Part shown: in pieces, positions 26,197 to 34,364 of the stretch
How positions within the stretch are numbered: position 1 is the stretch's first letter
Layout: every line of letters begins with the position of its first letter
Assembly (NCBI GenBank): GCA_964606385.1
Contig: CAZSFZ010000006.1
Location: 1 to 64,000 of the forward strand
Length of the DNA stretch: 64,000 nt
DNA from: Aquincolibacterium sp964606385
GTDB taxonomy: Bacteria > Omnitrophota > Omnitrophia > Omnitrophales > Aquincolibacteriaceae
Direction of reading: 5' to 3'
Notes under the pieces: generated by a model
Seen by the model: only the letters and a program-made list of their open reading frames with translations
Told to the model about the DNA's origin: nothing
Database searches by the model: none
Program-made: the position numbers and the translations under genes

Positions 26197-26678
26197 AGAT
26201 CGTAGTGTTCTCCGTCGCGGAAAAAGTATACGGAGCCGATATTTCCCAGGTGCGCGAAGTCATCCGGATGCGCAAAGCGACGCCGGTCCCTGATGCCGCC
26301 CCTTATATCGAAGGCGTGATCAGTCTCCGGGGCAAGGTCATCCCGTTGATCAACCTCCGCAAGAAACTCGGGTTCGAGACCCAGTCCTCCGATTCGAACC
26401 GGATCATCGTGATCAGGATCCAGGACAGCTGGATGGGGATCCTGGTAGACCAGGTGAAGGATGTCGTGACCTTAAACGAGAGCGATGTCACCAAGCCGGA
26501 CGATGTCCTGAAAGGCGCGCGTTATCTCCGCGGGATGGCCAAGTGGCAGGGCCACCTTGTCCTGATCGCCGACCTGAAGGAGATCCTCGCGGGGGATGAG
26601 CAGGAAAAACTGCAGAAAGTCCAGGAGAGGATCGAGATCAAGAAGAAAGAAGGAGCATCAGAAAACTCTAAACACTAA
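26193..26678 (+). CDS. cheW: CheW coupling protein 1
   Basis: This 161-aa protein is a single CheW domain: EKVYGADISQVREV, IEGVISLRGKVIPLINLR, RIIVI, MGILVDQVKDVV. Its C-terminus after IEIKKKEGA is SENSKH plus TAA, and these last codons are the first heptamers of an inverted-repeat element (26664 on). The natural C-terminus has therefore probably been replaced. It couples receptors to CheA. Confidence 0.92.
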   Translation: MKIVVFSVAEKVYGADISQVREVIRMRKATPVPDAAPYIEGVISLRGKVIPLINLRKKLGFETQSSDSNRIIVIRIQDSWMGILVDQVKDVVTLNESDVTKPDDVLKGARYLRGMAKWQGHLVLIADLKEILAGDEQEKLQKVQERIEIKKKEGASENSKH

Positions 26679-26773
26679 ACTCTAAGCTCTAAATAAATCT
26701 AAAATCCAAAATTTTAAGAAATTTTTTATTTTAAATTTGTTTAGTGTTTAGGATTTAGAGTTTAGGGTTTAAC
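26664..26773. repeat. heptamer inverted-repeat element, copy A
   Basis: The left arm (26664-26710) is a run of degenerate CTCTAAA/CACTAAA heptamers. The right arm (26734-26773) reads TTTAGTG-TTTAGGA-TTTAGAG-TTTAGGG, its inverse. An A/T-rich centre separates them. In RNA it would form a long AU-rich hairpin. It lies between the two cheW genes and overlaps the 3' end of the first. Confidence 0.85.
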
Positions 26774-26785
26774 GAAGGAGTTGAA

Positions 26786-27307
26786 ATGGCTGATCAGGAA
26801 AAGATCTATATTGAGCCCGACGACGAATCCTTTGAGGAAGCCGGCGCCAAGAAAACCTTTCGCGTTCTTTCTTTTTCTCTCGGGGATGAGGTCTATTGCG
26901 CGGATGTCCGCCAGTCCAAGGAAGTGATCAAGATGCCCGAGACCACCCGCGTGCCGAACGTTCCTTCCTTTATCGTGGGAGTCACTAATTTCCGGGGCGA
27001 GATCCTGAGCATTATCGACTTGCATTACTTTTTTGGGGTGGAGCATAAAGGCAAGACCAAAGACGCCCGTGTGATCGTGACCGATGTGACCAAGGAAAAA
27101 GTCGGGCTGATGGTCGACCAGGTGAAAGACACCCTGGAGATCGAAGAGGACCGTCTGCAGGAAACCCTGCCGACACTTCGGGGTAAACTTGCCGAATACA
27201 CGCGTGGGCAGATCCCCATGGGGCAGGACATCCTGATCTATCTGGATTTGGAGAAGATCCTTCAAAGCGACGAGATCCGCAGTTTGCGGAAAGGAAAGTC
27301 CGAATAG
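26786..27307 (+). CDS. cheW: CheW coupling protein 2
   Basis: This 173-aa CheW-domain protein has an acidic N-terminal extension (about 1-25), then SLGDEVYCADVRQSKEVI, VPSFIVGVTNFRGEILSIIDL and VGLMVDQVKDTLEI. It is diverged from CheW1, so the two may serve different receptors. GAAGGAG precedes the ATG, directly after repeat copy A. The gap to the first receptor gene (35 bp) has no repeat. Confidence 0.92.
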   Translation: MADQEKIYIEPDDESFEEAGAKKTFRVLSFSLGDEVYCADVRQSKEVIKMPETTRVPNVPSFIVGVTNFRGEILSIIDLHYFFGVEHKGKTKDARVIVTDVTKEKVGLMVDQVKDTLEIEEDRLQETLPTLRGKLAEYTRGQIPMGQDILIYLDLEKILQSDEIRSLRKGKSE

Positions 27308-27342
27308 TTCTTTAAATCTTTGAGATTCTCACGGAGGAATTC

Positions 27343-28980
27343 ATGAAGATGACCATCGGCAAAAGGCTTGGACTCGGATTCGGGATCGTGGTGACCCTGC
27401 TTATTTTGATGGGCGCGGTCGCCTATTTTTCATTGGGAAGGGTGGGGGCGCTTACCGGCATCATCAGCGAGCACGCGACTGAGATGGAAGCGGTGGGAGA
27501 CCTGCAGCGCGATTTCATCTGGCTTGTCATGCCGGTCAACGATTACATCATTACGGCGGACACAAAATACAAAGGTGAATTTGAAAAACTCTCCCAAGGA
27601 GCCGAAGAGCAGATCGCGATCGTCGAAAAACTGGAAATGAGCGTCGAAGACCGTAACAACCTCAGGAAGATCAAGGAGGATTATGCCAAAGTCGCGGAAC
27701 TGGCCCGCAGGATATTCGCGCTGCCGATCCAGGCCGGAAATCCCGAGGCTGCCAGGCTCATGGAGGAAATGGACTATCAGTACGCCTCACCGATGGCGGA
27801 TAAAGTGGAACAAATGCATGAGACGATCCGCCGCGACATTTCGGATGCCAAGGCCGCGGGGGACCGGGTCCGTAAAATGGCCGTGGTCTGGGTGCTTGTT
27901 TTTTCTTCGTTATCCATTCTGATCGGGATCGTTTTAGGGATGCGCATTACTAAGGGGATCACACGGCCCGTGAATGATCTGGTCGAAAGTGCCAACAAGG
28001 TTTCAAACACCGGTGACCTCGATCAGCAGATCAAAGTGGATTCCCAGGACGAGGTGGGTGAGCTGGCCCGGGCTTTCAAGACCATGATGGGCTGGATGAA
28101 GGATATGTCCGTGATCGCACAAAATATCGCCGCGGGGGACCTGACCCAGATGGTCAATCCCAAATCAGGAAAAGACACCTTCGGGCACGCGTTCAAGACC
28201 ATGATCGAAAGTCTCAAGACGATCATGATGAGCATTTCCAAGACGATCGGAGAGATCACTTCGGCCTCCAACCAGATCCTCGCCGCGACGCAAGAGCAGG
28301 CGTCGGCGGCGCGCGAACAGTCTTCCGCGGTCGCGGAGACGAGCTCAGCGGCGAAAGAATTGACTTCCACCTCAGAGATGGTGGGCGACAGTATTAAAAA
28401 AGTGGCGCAAGTCGCTTCGCATGCTTTAGCGGGGATGGCGAAGATCAAGGAAGCGATCGACAAGACGAACGGGATGCTGACGTCCTTGGGCGAGAAGTCG
28501 CAGAAGATCGGGAAGATCACAGAGCTTATTGACGACGTGGCGGACCAGACGAACCTTTTGGCGGTGAATGCCTCGATCGAGGCGGCGCGTGCCGGGGAAC
28601 AGGGCCGTGGGTTCACGGTGGTTGCGGATGAGATCCGGAAACTCGCGGACTCGACGGCGAAGTCCACCAAAGACATCACCTCGCTGATCGAGCTGATCCA
28701 GCACGAGATGTCGAACGCGATCATGTCGATGGAGACGAGCGTGTCGAGCGTGGATGAAGAAGCGCGGCTCGCGCAGCAGACAACGGAGAAGGCCAAAGAG
28801 ATCGCGATGTCGGCGAACCAGCAGATCTCGGGGGCCAAACAGATCGCGGAAGCGATGCTCAATATTGACGAAGCGATGAAACAGGTCGCGGCCGGGGCCC
28901 AGCAGTCCCAGGCCTCCGTCAAACAGCTCAACGGGCTGGCGAACGAACTGAAACAACGGACATCTAAATTTAAATTGTAA
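27343..28980 (+). CDS. methyl-accepting chemotaxis protein 1
   Basis: This 545-aa protein has TM1 (about 10-30), a four-helix-bundle ligand domain (about 31-185), TM2 (about 187-207), HAMP (about 208-262), a second HAMP-like segment (IAAGDLTQMV..., about 263-305) and a signalling domain with the conserved hairpin (LIDDVADQTNLLAVNASIE). No C-terminal pentapeptide for CheR docking is seen. A 449-bp stretch of the signalling domain (28432-28880) is identical in the next receptor gene. Confidence 0.93.
   Translation: MKMTIGKRLGLGFGIVVTLLILMGAVAYFSLGRVGALTGIISEHATEMEAVGDLQRDFIWLVMPVNDYIITADTKYKGEFEKLSQGAEEQIAIVEKLEMSVEDRNNLRKIKEDYAKVAELARRIFALPIQAGNPEAARLMEEMDYQYASPMADKVEQMHETIRRDISDAKAAGDRVRKMAVVWVLVFSSLSILIGIVLGMRITKGITRPVNDLVESANKVSNTGDLDQQIKVDSQDEVGELARAFKTMMGWMKDMSVIAQNIAAGDLTQMVNPKSGKDTFGHAFKTMIESLKTIMMSISKTIGEITSASNQILAATQEQASAAREQSSAVAETSSAAKELTSTSEMVGDSIKKVAQVASHALAGMAKIKEAIDKTNGMLTSLGEKSQKIGKITELIDDVADQTNLLAVNASIEAARAGEQGRGFTVVADEIRKLADSTAKSTKDITSLIELIQHEMSNAIMSMETSVSSVDEEARLAQQTTEKAKEIAMSANQQISGAKQIAEAMLNIDEAMKQVAAGAQQSQASVKQLNGLANELKQRTSKFKL
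28432..28880 (+). repeat. 449-bp perfect direct repeat, copy 1 (receptor signalling domain)
   Basis: Read base by base, this stretch is identical to 29947-30395. It codes for the methyl-accepting hairpin region. Bases on either side differ at once, and the upstream parts of the two genes are unrelated, so the identity reflects recent duplication or gene conversion. Confidence 0.9.
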
Positions 28981-28987
28981 GAAAAGG

Positions 28988-29105
28988 ATAAACCCTAAAC
29001 TCAAAACACTAAACTCTAAATAAACTCAAAACCTAAAAACTCAAAAGCTTTTTAGAGTTTAGAATTTATTTTGGATTTAGAGTTTAGTGTTTAGAATTTG
29101 AAATT
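28988..29105. repeat. heptamer inverted-repeat element, copy B
   Basis: Left arm: AAACCCTAAACTC, then ACACTAAACTCTAAATAAAC (28990-29027). Right arm: TTTAGAGTTTAGAA, then GGATTTAGAGTTTAGTGTTTAGAA (29050-29097). It lies between the two receptor genes, 8 bp after the first stop codon. Confidence 0.85.
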
Positions 29106-29121
29106 ATAAAAAGGGGGATCT

Positions 29122-30492
29122 ATGGCTCTCAGCATGACGAAAAAGATCAATATCGGATTTGTGGTCATCGTATTTTTGGCGGCTCTCTTGGGGGTCACCG
29201 CTTACCTGGAATTGCAATATTCGGATAATGCGCATACGCACGCGGAAGCGATGCTTATGCAGGATATGAGGCTGGATGAGACGGTCAAAGACCATATTGT
29301 CTGGGTCCATGATCTGGCGCGGGCTTTACTCACAAAAAACAAATTCGAAAGCCCTTTTAAGGCCGAAAATTGCGGGTTTGGGGACTGGATCTCGAAGTTC
29401 AAGCTGGAGAATCCTGTGGCGGCAAGGCTTGTCGGCGATCTCGCGGAAGCTCACTCGGAACTGAACCAGAAATTCTCGAAAACCCTTGAATTATATGAAA
29501 AAGGGCTGGGAGTGGAGGCGGCTGCATTTTATGCGGAGGGGATCGTTCCCGCTATCGAGAAGTTCGAGTCGCTTAGCGAAAAGATCTCGGAATTATCGAA
29601 TGCGGCAGTGATGGAAGACATTGCCGAGCAGGAAAGAAGGTCCTTGAGGGCAAAGTTGATCTTGATCGCGACGGCGCTGTTGACCCTTTTGATCAGCATT
29701 AGTGTCGCGGTATTTGTCTATATGACGATCCACCGGGTCGTGGTGAAGCTTGCTGACGCGACGAATCAGGTGACATCCGCGTCTACCGAGATTCTTGCGG
29801 CATCGCAGGAACAGGCCTCGGGGGCTCGCGAACAGTCTTCGGCGGTGACGGAAACCACTTCGGCGGCCAAGGAGCTATCCACAACGTCAGAAGTCGTCGG
29901 GGACAGCATCAAAAAGGTCGCGCAGGTGGCGGCTCACGCGTTATCCGGGATGGCGAAGATCAAGGAAGCGATCGACAAGACGAACGGGATGCTGACGTCC
30001 TTGGGCGAGAAGTCGCAGAAGATCGGGAAGATCACAGAGCTTATTGACGACGTGGCGGACCAGACGAACCTTTTGGCGGTGAATGCCTCGATCGAGGCGG
30101 CGCGTGCCGGGGAACAGGGCCGTGGGTTCACGGTGGTTGCGGATGAGATCCGGAAACTCGCGGACTCGACGGCGAAGTCCACCAAAGACATCACCTCGCT
30201 GATCGAGCTGATCCAGCACGAGATGTCGAACGCGATCATGTCGATGGAGACGAGCGTGTCGAGCGTGGATGAAGAAGCGCGGCTCGCGCAGCAGACAACG
30301 GAGAAGGCCAAAGAGATCGCGATGTCGGCGAACCAGCAGATCTCGGGGGCCAAACAGATCGCGGAAGCGATGCTCAATATTGACGAAGCGATGAAGCAGA
30401 TCGCGGCCGGCGCCCAGCAATCGCAGACGGCGGCGCGTCAGCTCCAGGAGCTTGCGACCGGCCTCAAGAATTTGATGATTCTTTTGAAATAG
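29122..30492 (+). CDS. methyl-accepting chemotaxis protein 2 with periplasmic CZB-like domain
   Basis: This 456-aa protein has TM1 (about 10-29), an extracytoplasmic domain (30-178), TM2 (about 178-200) and, with no HAMP domain, the signalling domain. The sensor carries the CZB (chemoreceptor zinc-binding) pattern: H58-x2-W61, C84-GFGDW and H111, but Asn115 replaces the usual fourth ligand. CZB domains are usually cytoplasmic; here it lies between the two spans. Its signalling hairpin is nucleotide-identical to that of receptor 1 (29947-30395). Confidence 0.9.
   Translation: MALSMTKKINIGFVVIVFLAALLGVTAYLELQYSDNAHTHAEAMLMQDMRLDETVKDHIVWVHDLARALLTKNKFESPFKAENCGFGDWISKFKLENPVAARLVGDLAEAHSELNQKFSKTLELYEKGLGVEAAAFYAEGIVPAIEKFESLSEKISELSNAAVMEDIAEQERRSLRAKLILIATALLTLLISISVAVFVYMTIHRVVVKLADATNQVTSASTEILAASQEQASGAREQSSAVTETTSAAKELSTTSEVVGDSIKKVAQVAAHALSGMAKIKEAIDKTNGMLTSLGEKSQKIGKITELIDDVADQTNLLAVNASIEAARAGEQGRGFTVVADEIRKLADSTAKSTKDITSLIELIQHEMSNAIMSMETSVSSVDEEARLAQQTTEKAKEIAMSANQQISGAKQIAEAMLNIDEAMKQIAAGAQQSQTAARQLQELATGLKNLMILLK
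29947..30395 (+). repeat. 449-bp perfect direct repeat, copy 2 (receptor signalling domain)
   Basis: Identical to 28432-28880, offset by 1515 bp. Recombination between the copies would delete the intervening 1.5 kb and fuse the first receptor's sensor to the second's C-terminus. Confidence 0.9.
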
Positions 30493-30505
30493 AACCCGAA
30501 AAGGG

Positions 30506-30597
30506 AAACTCTAAACACAAAACACTAAACTCTAAATAAACTCAAAATCCAAAAAATAGATCGTTTAGGGTTTAGAGTTTAGGATTTAGGGTTTAAG
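30506..30597. repeat. heptamer inverted-repeat element, copy C
   Basis: Left arm: AACTCTAAACACAAAACACT onward (30507-30536). Right arm: TTTAGGG-TTTAGAG-TTTAGGA-TTTAGGG (30564-30594). The centre AAACTCAAAATCCAAAAAAT closely matches the first codons of the four-helix-bundle gene in copy D. It lies between receptor 2 and cheA; the arm ends 6 bp before the cheA start, so the hairpin could mask that RBS. Confidence 0.88.
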
Positions 30598-30603
30598 GAA
30601 AAT

Positions 30604-32763
30604 ATGGCTTTCGACAAATCAAAATTCATCGATCAGTTCAAGGCGGAAACGCGGGAGCGTATCCAGACGCTCAATCTCGGGCTGCTTAAGCTTGAGAAGA
30701 ACGCGAAGGACCCCGAACTTCTGAACAGCATGATGCGCGAGGCCCACAGCATCAAGGGCGGGGCCCGCATGATGGGGTATAAGCGGATCGCGGATATTAC
30801 CCACAAGATGGAAGACGGGCTTCAACGCGCCCTGAACGGGGAGCTGGCCCTTACCAAGGAATGCTTTGAAGTTCTTTTCAAGTGCCTGGACGCGCTGGAA
30901 CCTCTTTTGCAGGACAAGGTGACCTGGGAAGACCAGGGGGTGACGCGCGATTTCACGGAAAGCATCTGCGAGATGGCGGATGCCGCTTTTTCCGGAAAAC
31001 CCCTGCCTCCGGCCCGGAAAACTTCCGAGTCTAAAAAAGAATCGCCGGTCCCGGCCGCCCAGCCTGTTCCAGCGGCGCCGGCCCCTGAACCGGTCCCCGC
31101 AAGCGTCGCGAAAGCCGAAGAATCCACCGGAGTGATGGAAGAAAGCATCCGGGTGGACATCGAAAAACTCAACCACCTCATCAACCTTTCCGGGGAACTT
31201 CTGATCTCCAAGATCCAGCTGAAAGAGCTGACGCAGGGGATCCTGGCCCGGGCGGTTTTGCAGACCGAGGAGAATCCCGTCCTGGGAGCTTTGGTGCGGG
31301 GTCTGGACGCGGTGACCGATCATATCGATGTCATGACGCGGGACCTTCAATCGGAAATGATGAAGGTCCGCATGCTTCCGGTCGGACATCTTTTCAACAC
31401 CTTTCCGAGGGCCATGAGGGACCTGGCCCGGGAAAAAGGGAAGGAAGTGGATTTTGCGATCGAGGGCCAGGAGACCCAGCTCGACAAAGCGATCCTGGAC
31501 GAGATCAGGATCCCCATCGTGCATCTTTTGAGGAACGCGGTGGATCATGGCATCGAATCCCCTGAAGAAAGAAAGAAGCAAGGAAAGCCCGAGACCGGAA
31601 GGATCAAGCTTTCCGCCAGCCAGGAAGGCTCCCAGGTCGTGATCGCCGTGACCGACGACGGACGCGGGATCGATGTCGCAAAGGTCAAAAAACACGCCGT
31701 GGAAAAAGGATTCGTCTCTTCCGAACATATCGATTCTCTGGCCGAAGAGCAGGTCTTCAACCTTCTTTTTACGCCCGGGTTCAGCACTCACGAGGGGGTT
31801 TCCGATACCTCGGGCCGCGGGGTCGGCCTGGATGTGGTGCGCGATGCCATTGTCCGGATCAAAGGCATGGTCGAGGTGAAGTCCCGTCCCGGCGGAGGCG
31901 CGAGTTTCATCATGAAGCTGCCGCTCACGCTTGCCATCACCGAAAGCCTGCTCGCGGTGGCCGGAAGCGATGTCTTCGCCATTCCCGTCGACAGCGTGAT
32001 CGAGACCATCCGGGTGAGCCTCGGCGATATCAAGACGGTTGAAACAAAAGATGTGATCACGGTGCGCGGGCATATTCTCCCGGTCGTGAAACTTCATGAC
32101 ATTTTCGGCCTGCCGGCCAAAGGGATCGTCGAAAAGAAGTTCTTTCCGATCGTGATCGTTCAATCGGTCGAAAAAAGGATCGGGATCCTCGTTGATCAGC
32201 TTTTGGGACGTCAGGATATTATCGGCAAGAGCCTCGGCGACCCGCTTCAACGGGTCAAGAATATCGCCGGCGCTACGATCCTCGGGAACGGAAAAGTCGT
32301 TCTGATCCTGGATGTCCCGTCGATCATTCAGGCGGCGGAAGGGGGCGTGGTCCGCAAGGTGGTTTCAAAGACCAAAGCCGCGGCTCCCGGTAAGAAGAAA
32401 AAGACGATCCTTCTGGCGGAAGACGTTCTCAGCACCGCCATGCTTGAAAAAAATATCCTCGAATCGGTCGGCTACTCGGTGGTGATCGCCCGTGACGGCA
32501 AAGAAGCTCTGGAGAAATCCGCTCAGGAAAGTTTCGATCTTGTCATTTCGGACGTGCTCATGCCGCGCATGGACGGTTTCGAGCTCGTGACGCGGCTCCG
32601 CAGGGAAAAACTCTATAAAGAAGTTCCCATCATCATCGTTACGACGCGGGAAAGCGACGAAGACAAGCGCAAAGGGATGGAAGCCGGCGCGAATGCCTAT
32701 CTCCTTAAAAGCGATTTCACGTCGGAAGGCCTGCTGGAAACCATTGAGAGACTGCTTGGGTAA
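30604..32763 (+). CDS. cheA: CheA histidine kinase with C-terminal receiver (hybrid)
   Basis: This 719-aa protein has HPt (about 1-115, phospho-His48 in EAHSIKGGA), a Pro/Ala-rich linker (about 135-175), a dimerisation domain, a CheA ATPase (N box NAVDHGIESP, G boxes DDGRGID and GRGVGLDVV), a CheW-like domain (about 450-585) and a receiver (about 598-719, phospho-Asp in SDVLMPRMDGF). CheB's P2 docking domain is not evident. CheA-CheY hybrids of this type (FrzE-like) are typical of systems that steer surface motility or pili. The stop codon TAA abuts repeat copy D. Confidence 0.95.
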   Translation: MAFDKSKFIDQFKAETRERIQTLNLGLLKLEKNAKDPELLNSMMREAHSIKGGARMMGYKRIADITHKMEDGLQRALNGELALTKECFEVLFKCLDALEPLLQDKVTWEDQGVTRDFTESICEMADAAFSGKPLPPARKTSESKKESPVPAAQPVPAAPAPEPVPASVAKAEESTGVMEESIRVDIEKLNHLINLSGELLISKIQLKELTQGILARAVLQTEENPVLGALVRGLDAVTDHIDVMTRDLQSEMMKVRMLPVGHLFNTFPRAMRDLAREKGKEVDFAIEGQETQLDKAILDEIRIPIVHLLRNAVDHGIESPEERKKQGKPETGRIKLSASQEGSQVVIAVTDDGRGIDVAKVKKHAVEKGFVSSEHIDSLAEEQVFNLLFTPGFSTHEGVSDTSGRGVGLDVVRDAIVRIKGMVEVKSRPGGGASFIMKLPLTLAITESLLAVAGSDVFAIPVDSVIETIRVSLGDIKTVETKDVITVRGHILPVVKLHDIFGLPAKGIVEKKFFPIVIVQSVEKRIGILVDQLLGRQDIIGKSLGDPLQRVKNIAGATILGNGKVVLILDVPSIIQAAEGGVVRKVVSKTKAAAPGKKKKTILLAEDVLSTAMLEKNILESVGYSVVIARDGKEALEKSAQESFDLVISDVLMPRMDGFELVTRLRREKLYKEVPIIIVTTRESDEDKRKGMEAGANAYLLKSDFTSEGLLETIERLLG

Positions 32764-33221
32764 AATCCTAAACCCAAAACCCTAAACTCTAAATAAGCAC
32801 AAATGGTCCAAACTCAAAATCAAAAAATTTATGATTTAGGCGAGAGGACCAAGAAGTTCGCGATGCGAGTGAGAGAGTACGTCAAAAGCGCTCCTAAATC
32901 CATAGCTGGCATAGAAGATGTGAAACAACTTGTTCGGTCTTCGGGTTCAGTAGGGGCCAACTACATTGAGGCCGAAGAATCCCTCAGCCGTAAAGACTTT
33001 GCGATGAGAATAAAAATATGCCGCAAAGAGGCAAAAGAGAGCCGCTACTGGCTTGAATTAATAGAGGTAAAAACGGATCAAACGGATGAGAAAGCGGCTT
33101 TGATCCAAGAAGCGACAGAGCTCACCAAGATTTTTGGAGCGATTGTAGAAAAGTCTAAATAAAATTCTTGGGTTTTTAATTTGGGTTTATTTAGGATTTA
33201 GTGTTTAGAGTTTAGGGTTTC
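32761..33221 (+). mobile_element. heptamer inverted-repeat element, copy D, carrying a four-helix-bundle gene
   Basis: The left arm (32761-32796) reads TAAAATCCTAAACCCAAAAC then CCTAAACTCTAAAT. The right arm (33186-33220) reads TTTAGGA-TTTAGTG-TTTAGAG-TTTAGGG. Between them lies one gene (32803-33162). Arms match those of copies A, B, C and E, so this is the 'full' form and the others the empty form. No transposase or target-site duplication was identified; mobility is inferred from the dispersed copies. Confidence 0.7.
32803..33162 (+). CDS. four-helix-bundle protein (S23/23S rRNA intervening-sequence family)
   Basis: This 119-aa protein matches the family pattern: KIYDLGERTKKFA, then QLVRSSGSVGANYIEAEESL, then KDFAMRIKICRKEAKESRYW. 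Family members sit in intervening sequences of 23S rRNA, stand alone, or serve as Avd in diversity-generating retroelements. Here there is no rRNA and no reverse transcriptase. The ATG lies in the repeat's left arm and has no clear ribosome-binding site. Codons are AT-richer than neighbours, consistent with foreign origin. Confidence 0.92.
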   Translation: MVQTQNQKIYDLGERTKKFAMRVREYVKSAPKSIAGIEDVKQLVRSSGSVGANYIEAEESLSRKDFAMRIKICRKEAKESRYWLELIEVKTDQTDEKAALIQEATELTKIFGAIVEKSK

Positions 33222-33267
33222 GATAGCCGTATTTGGCAGCAGTTGATCTTTACTCCCAAAGGAAACT

Positions 33268-34281
33268 ATGCCTAACAAGATCCGTGTCCTGGTCGTTGAT
33301 GATTCCGCGTTGGTCCGCCAATCCCTCAAGGCTATCCTGAATTCCGACCCCGAGATCGAGGTGATCGGGGAAGCCCGCAACGGCAAGGAAGGCTATGAAA
33401 AAACACTTCTCCTGAAACCCAATGTGATCACCATGGACCTCACCATGCCCGTCATGGACGGTGCGGAGGCGATCGCGGCGATCCTGGAAGAGTGTCCGAC
33501 GCCGATCGTGGTGGTCAGCAGTATGGACACCAAGGTGATCGTGAAGGCCCTCGCGCTTGGAGCCATGGACTTTGTGGCGGTTACGGGCGAGATCGGCGAG
33601 ATCAGCGCGGATCTGATCGAGAAAGTGAGGATCGCCTCCCGGGTCCGGCCCATCCGCCGTATGAGGCTCAGCCACGCCCCCAGAAAGATCCCTATTAAAA
33701 AAGAGATCGCCTCCAAGGTCGTCGCGATCGGGGTTTCCACCGGAGGCCCTCAGGCGCTTCAGATCCTTTTTTCCAAAATGCCGGCGGATTTCCCCGCTGG
33801 GATCCTGGTCGTCCAGCATATCGCGCCCGGTTTTATCCAGGGGCTTGCGGATTGGCTGGGGCAGACCACATCGCTTCACTATCAGGTCGCCAAGACGGGG
33901 GATGTTCCCAAGCCGGGGTTGGTTCTTTTTGCTCCGGACGGGGTCCACATGACGATCGATGATCAGGAAAGGATCGTGCTCAAAGAGGATGTGACGAAAA
34001 AGATGCTCCATGTCCCTTCGATCGATGTGATGATGCAATCGGTGGCCGAGGTTTATCAGGAAAGTGCCGTGGGCGTGATCATGACGGGGATGGGCCGGGA
34101 CGGGGTGGAGGGGATCTCGGCGATCAAGTCTTCAGGGGGACATACGATCGCCCAGGATGAAAAAAGCTCCGCGATCTATGGCATGAACAAACTGGCTGTA
34201 GATCAGGGGCTGATCAGCCGCGTGTTGGCGCTCGAACATATCGCGGACGAATTGATCCGCGTGGCCACCGGAACGCACTAG
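33268..34281 (+). CDS. cheB: CheB protein-glutamate methylesterase
   Basis: This 337-aa protein has a receiver (about 1-125, phospho-Asp in VITMDLTMPVMDG) and a CheB methylesterase domain (about 150-335). The catalytic triad regions are Ser in GVSTGGPQAL, His in VQHIAPGF and Asp in MTGMGRDGVEG. It removes methyl groups added by CheR and provides adaptation. It follows repeat copy D; AAAGGA precedes the ATG. Confidence 0.95.
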   Translation: MPNKIRVLVVDDSALVRQSLKAILNSDPEIEVIGEARNGKEGYEKTLLLKPNVITMDLTMPVMDGAEAIAAILEECPTPIVVVSSMDTKVIVKALALGAMDFVAVTGEIGEISADLIEKVRIASRVRPIRRMRLSHAPRKIPIKKEIASKVVAIGVSTGGPQALQILFSKMPADFPAGILVVQHIAPGFIQGLADWLGQTTSLHYQVAKTGDVPKPGLVLFAPDGVHMTIDDQERIVLKEDVTKKMLHVPSIDVMMQSVAEVYQESAVGVIMTGMGRDGVEGISAIKSSGGHTIAQDEKSSAIYGMNKLAVDQGLISRVLALEHIADELIRVATGTH

Positions 34282-34364
34282 ATAAAAACCTTAATGGGTG
34301 TCGACATGCTTCGGGGTTATGAATTATAATTTCAAAAAGATCCAAACATGTTGAGGAACGGTCT

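Noticed and set aside
26664..30597. Intrinsic terminators between the che genes
   Set aside because: Stems are A/T-only heptamers without a GC-rich core or terminal T-run, and the same arms recur with near-identical sequence, unlike terminators.
30619..32250. Long antisense open frame (543 codons) opposite cheA
   Set aside because: It mirrors the codon structure of cheA, has low-complexity His/Asp/Arg composition and no recognisable domain; the same holds for long antisense frames opposite purF, treS and the SSS transporter.
32803..33162. Diversity-generating retroelement (the four-helix-bundle protein resembles Avd)
   Set aside because: No reverse transcriptase gene and no template/variable repeat pair were seen nearby, and the protein subtype is the stand-alone kind.
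32761..33221. 23S rRNA intervening sequence
   Set aside because: The flanks are cheA and cheB, not rRNA, so the gene is not in an rRNA helix here.
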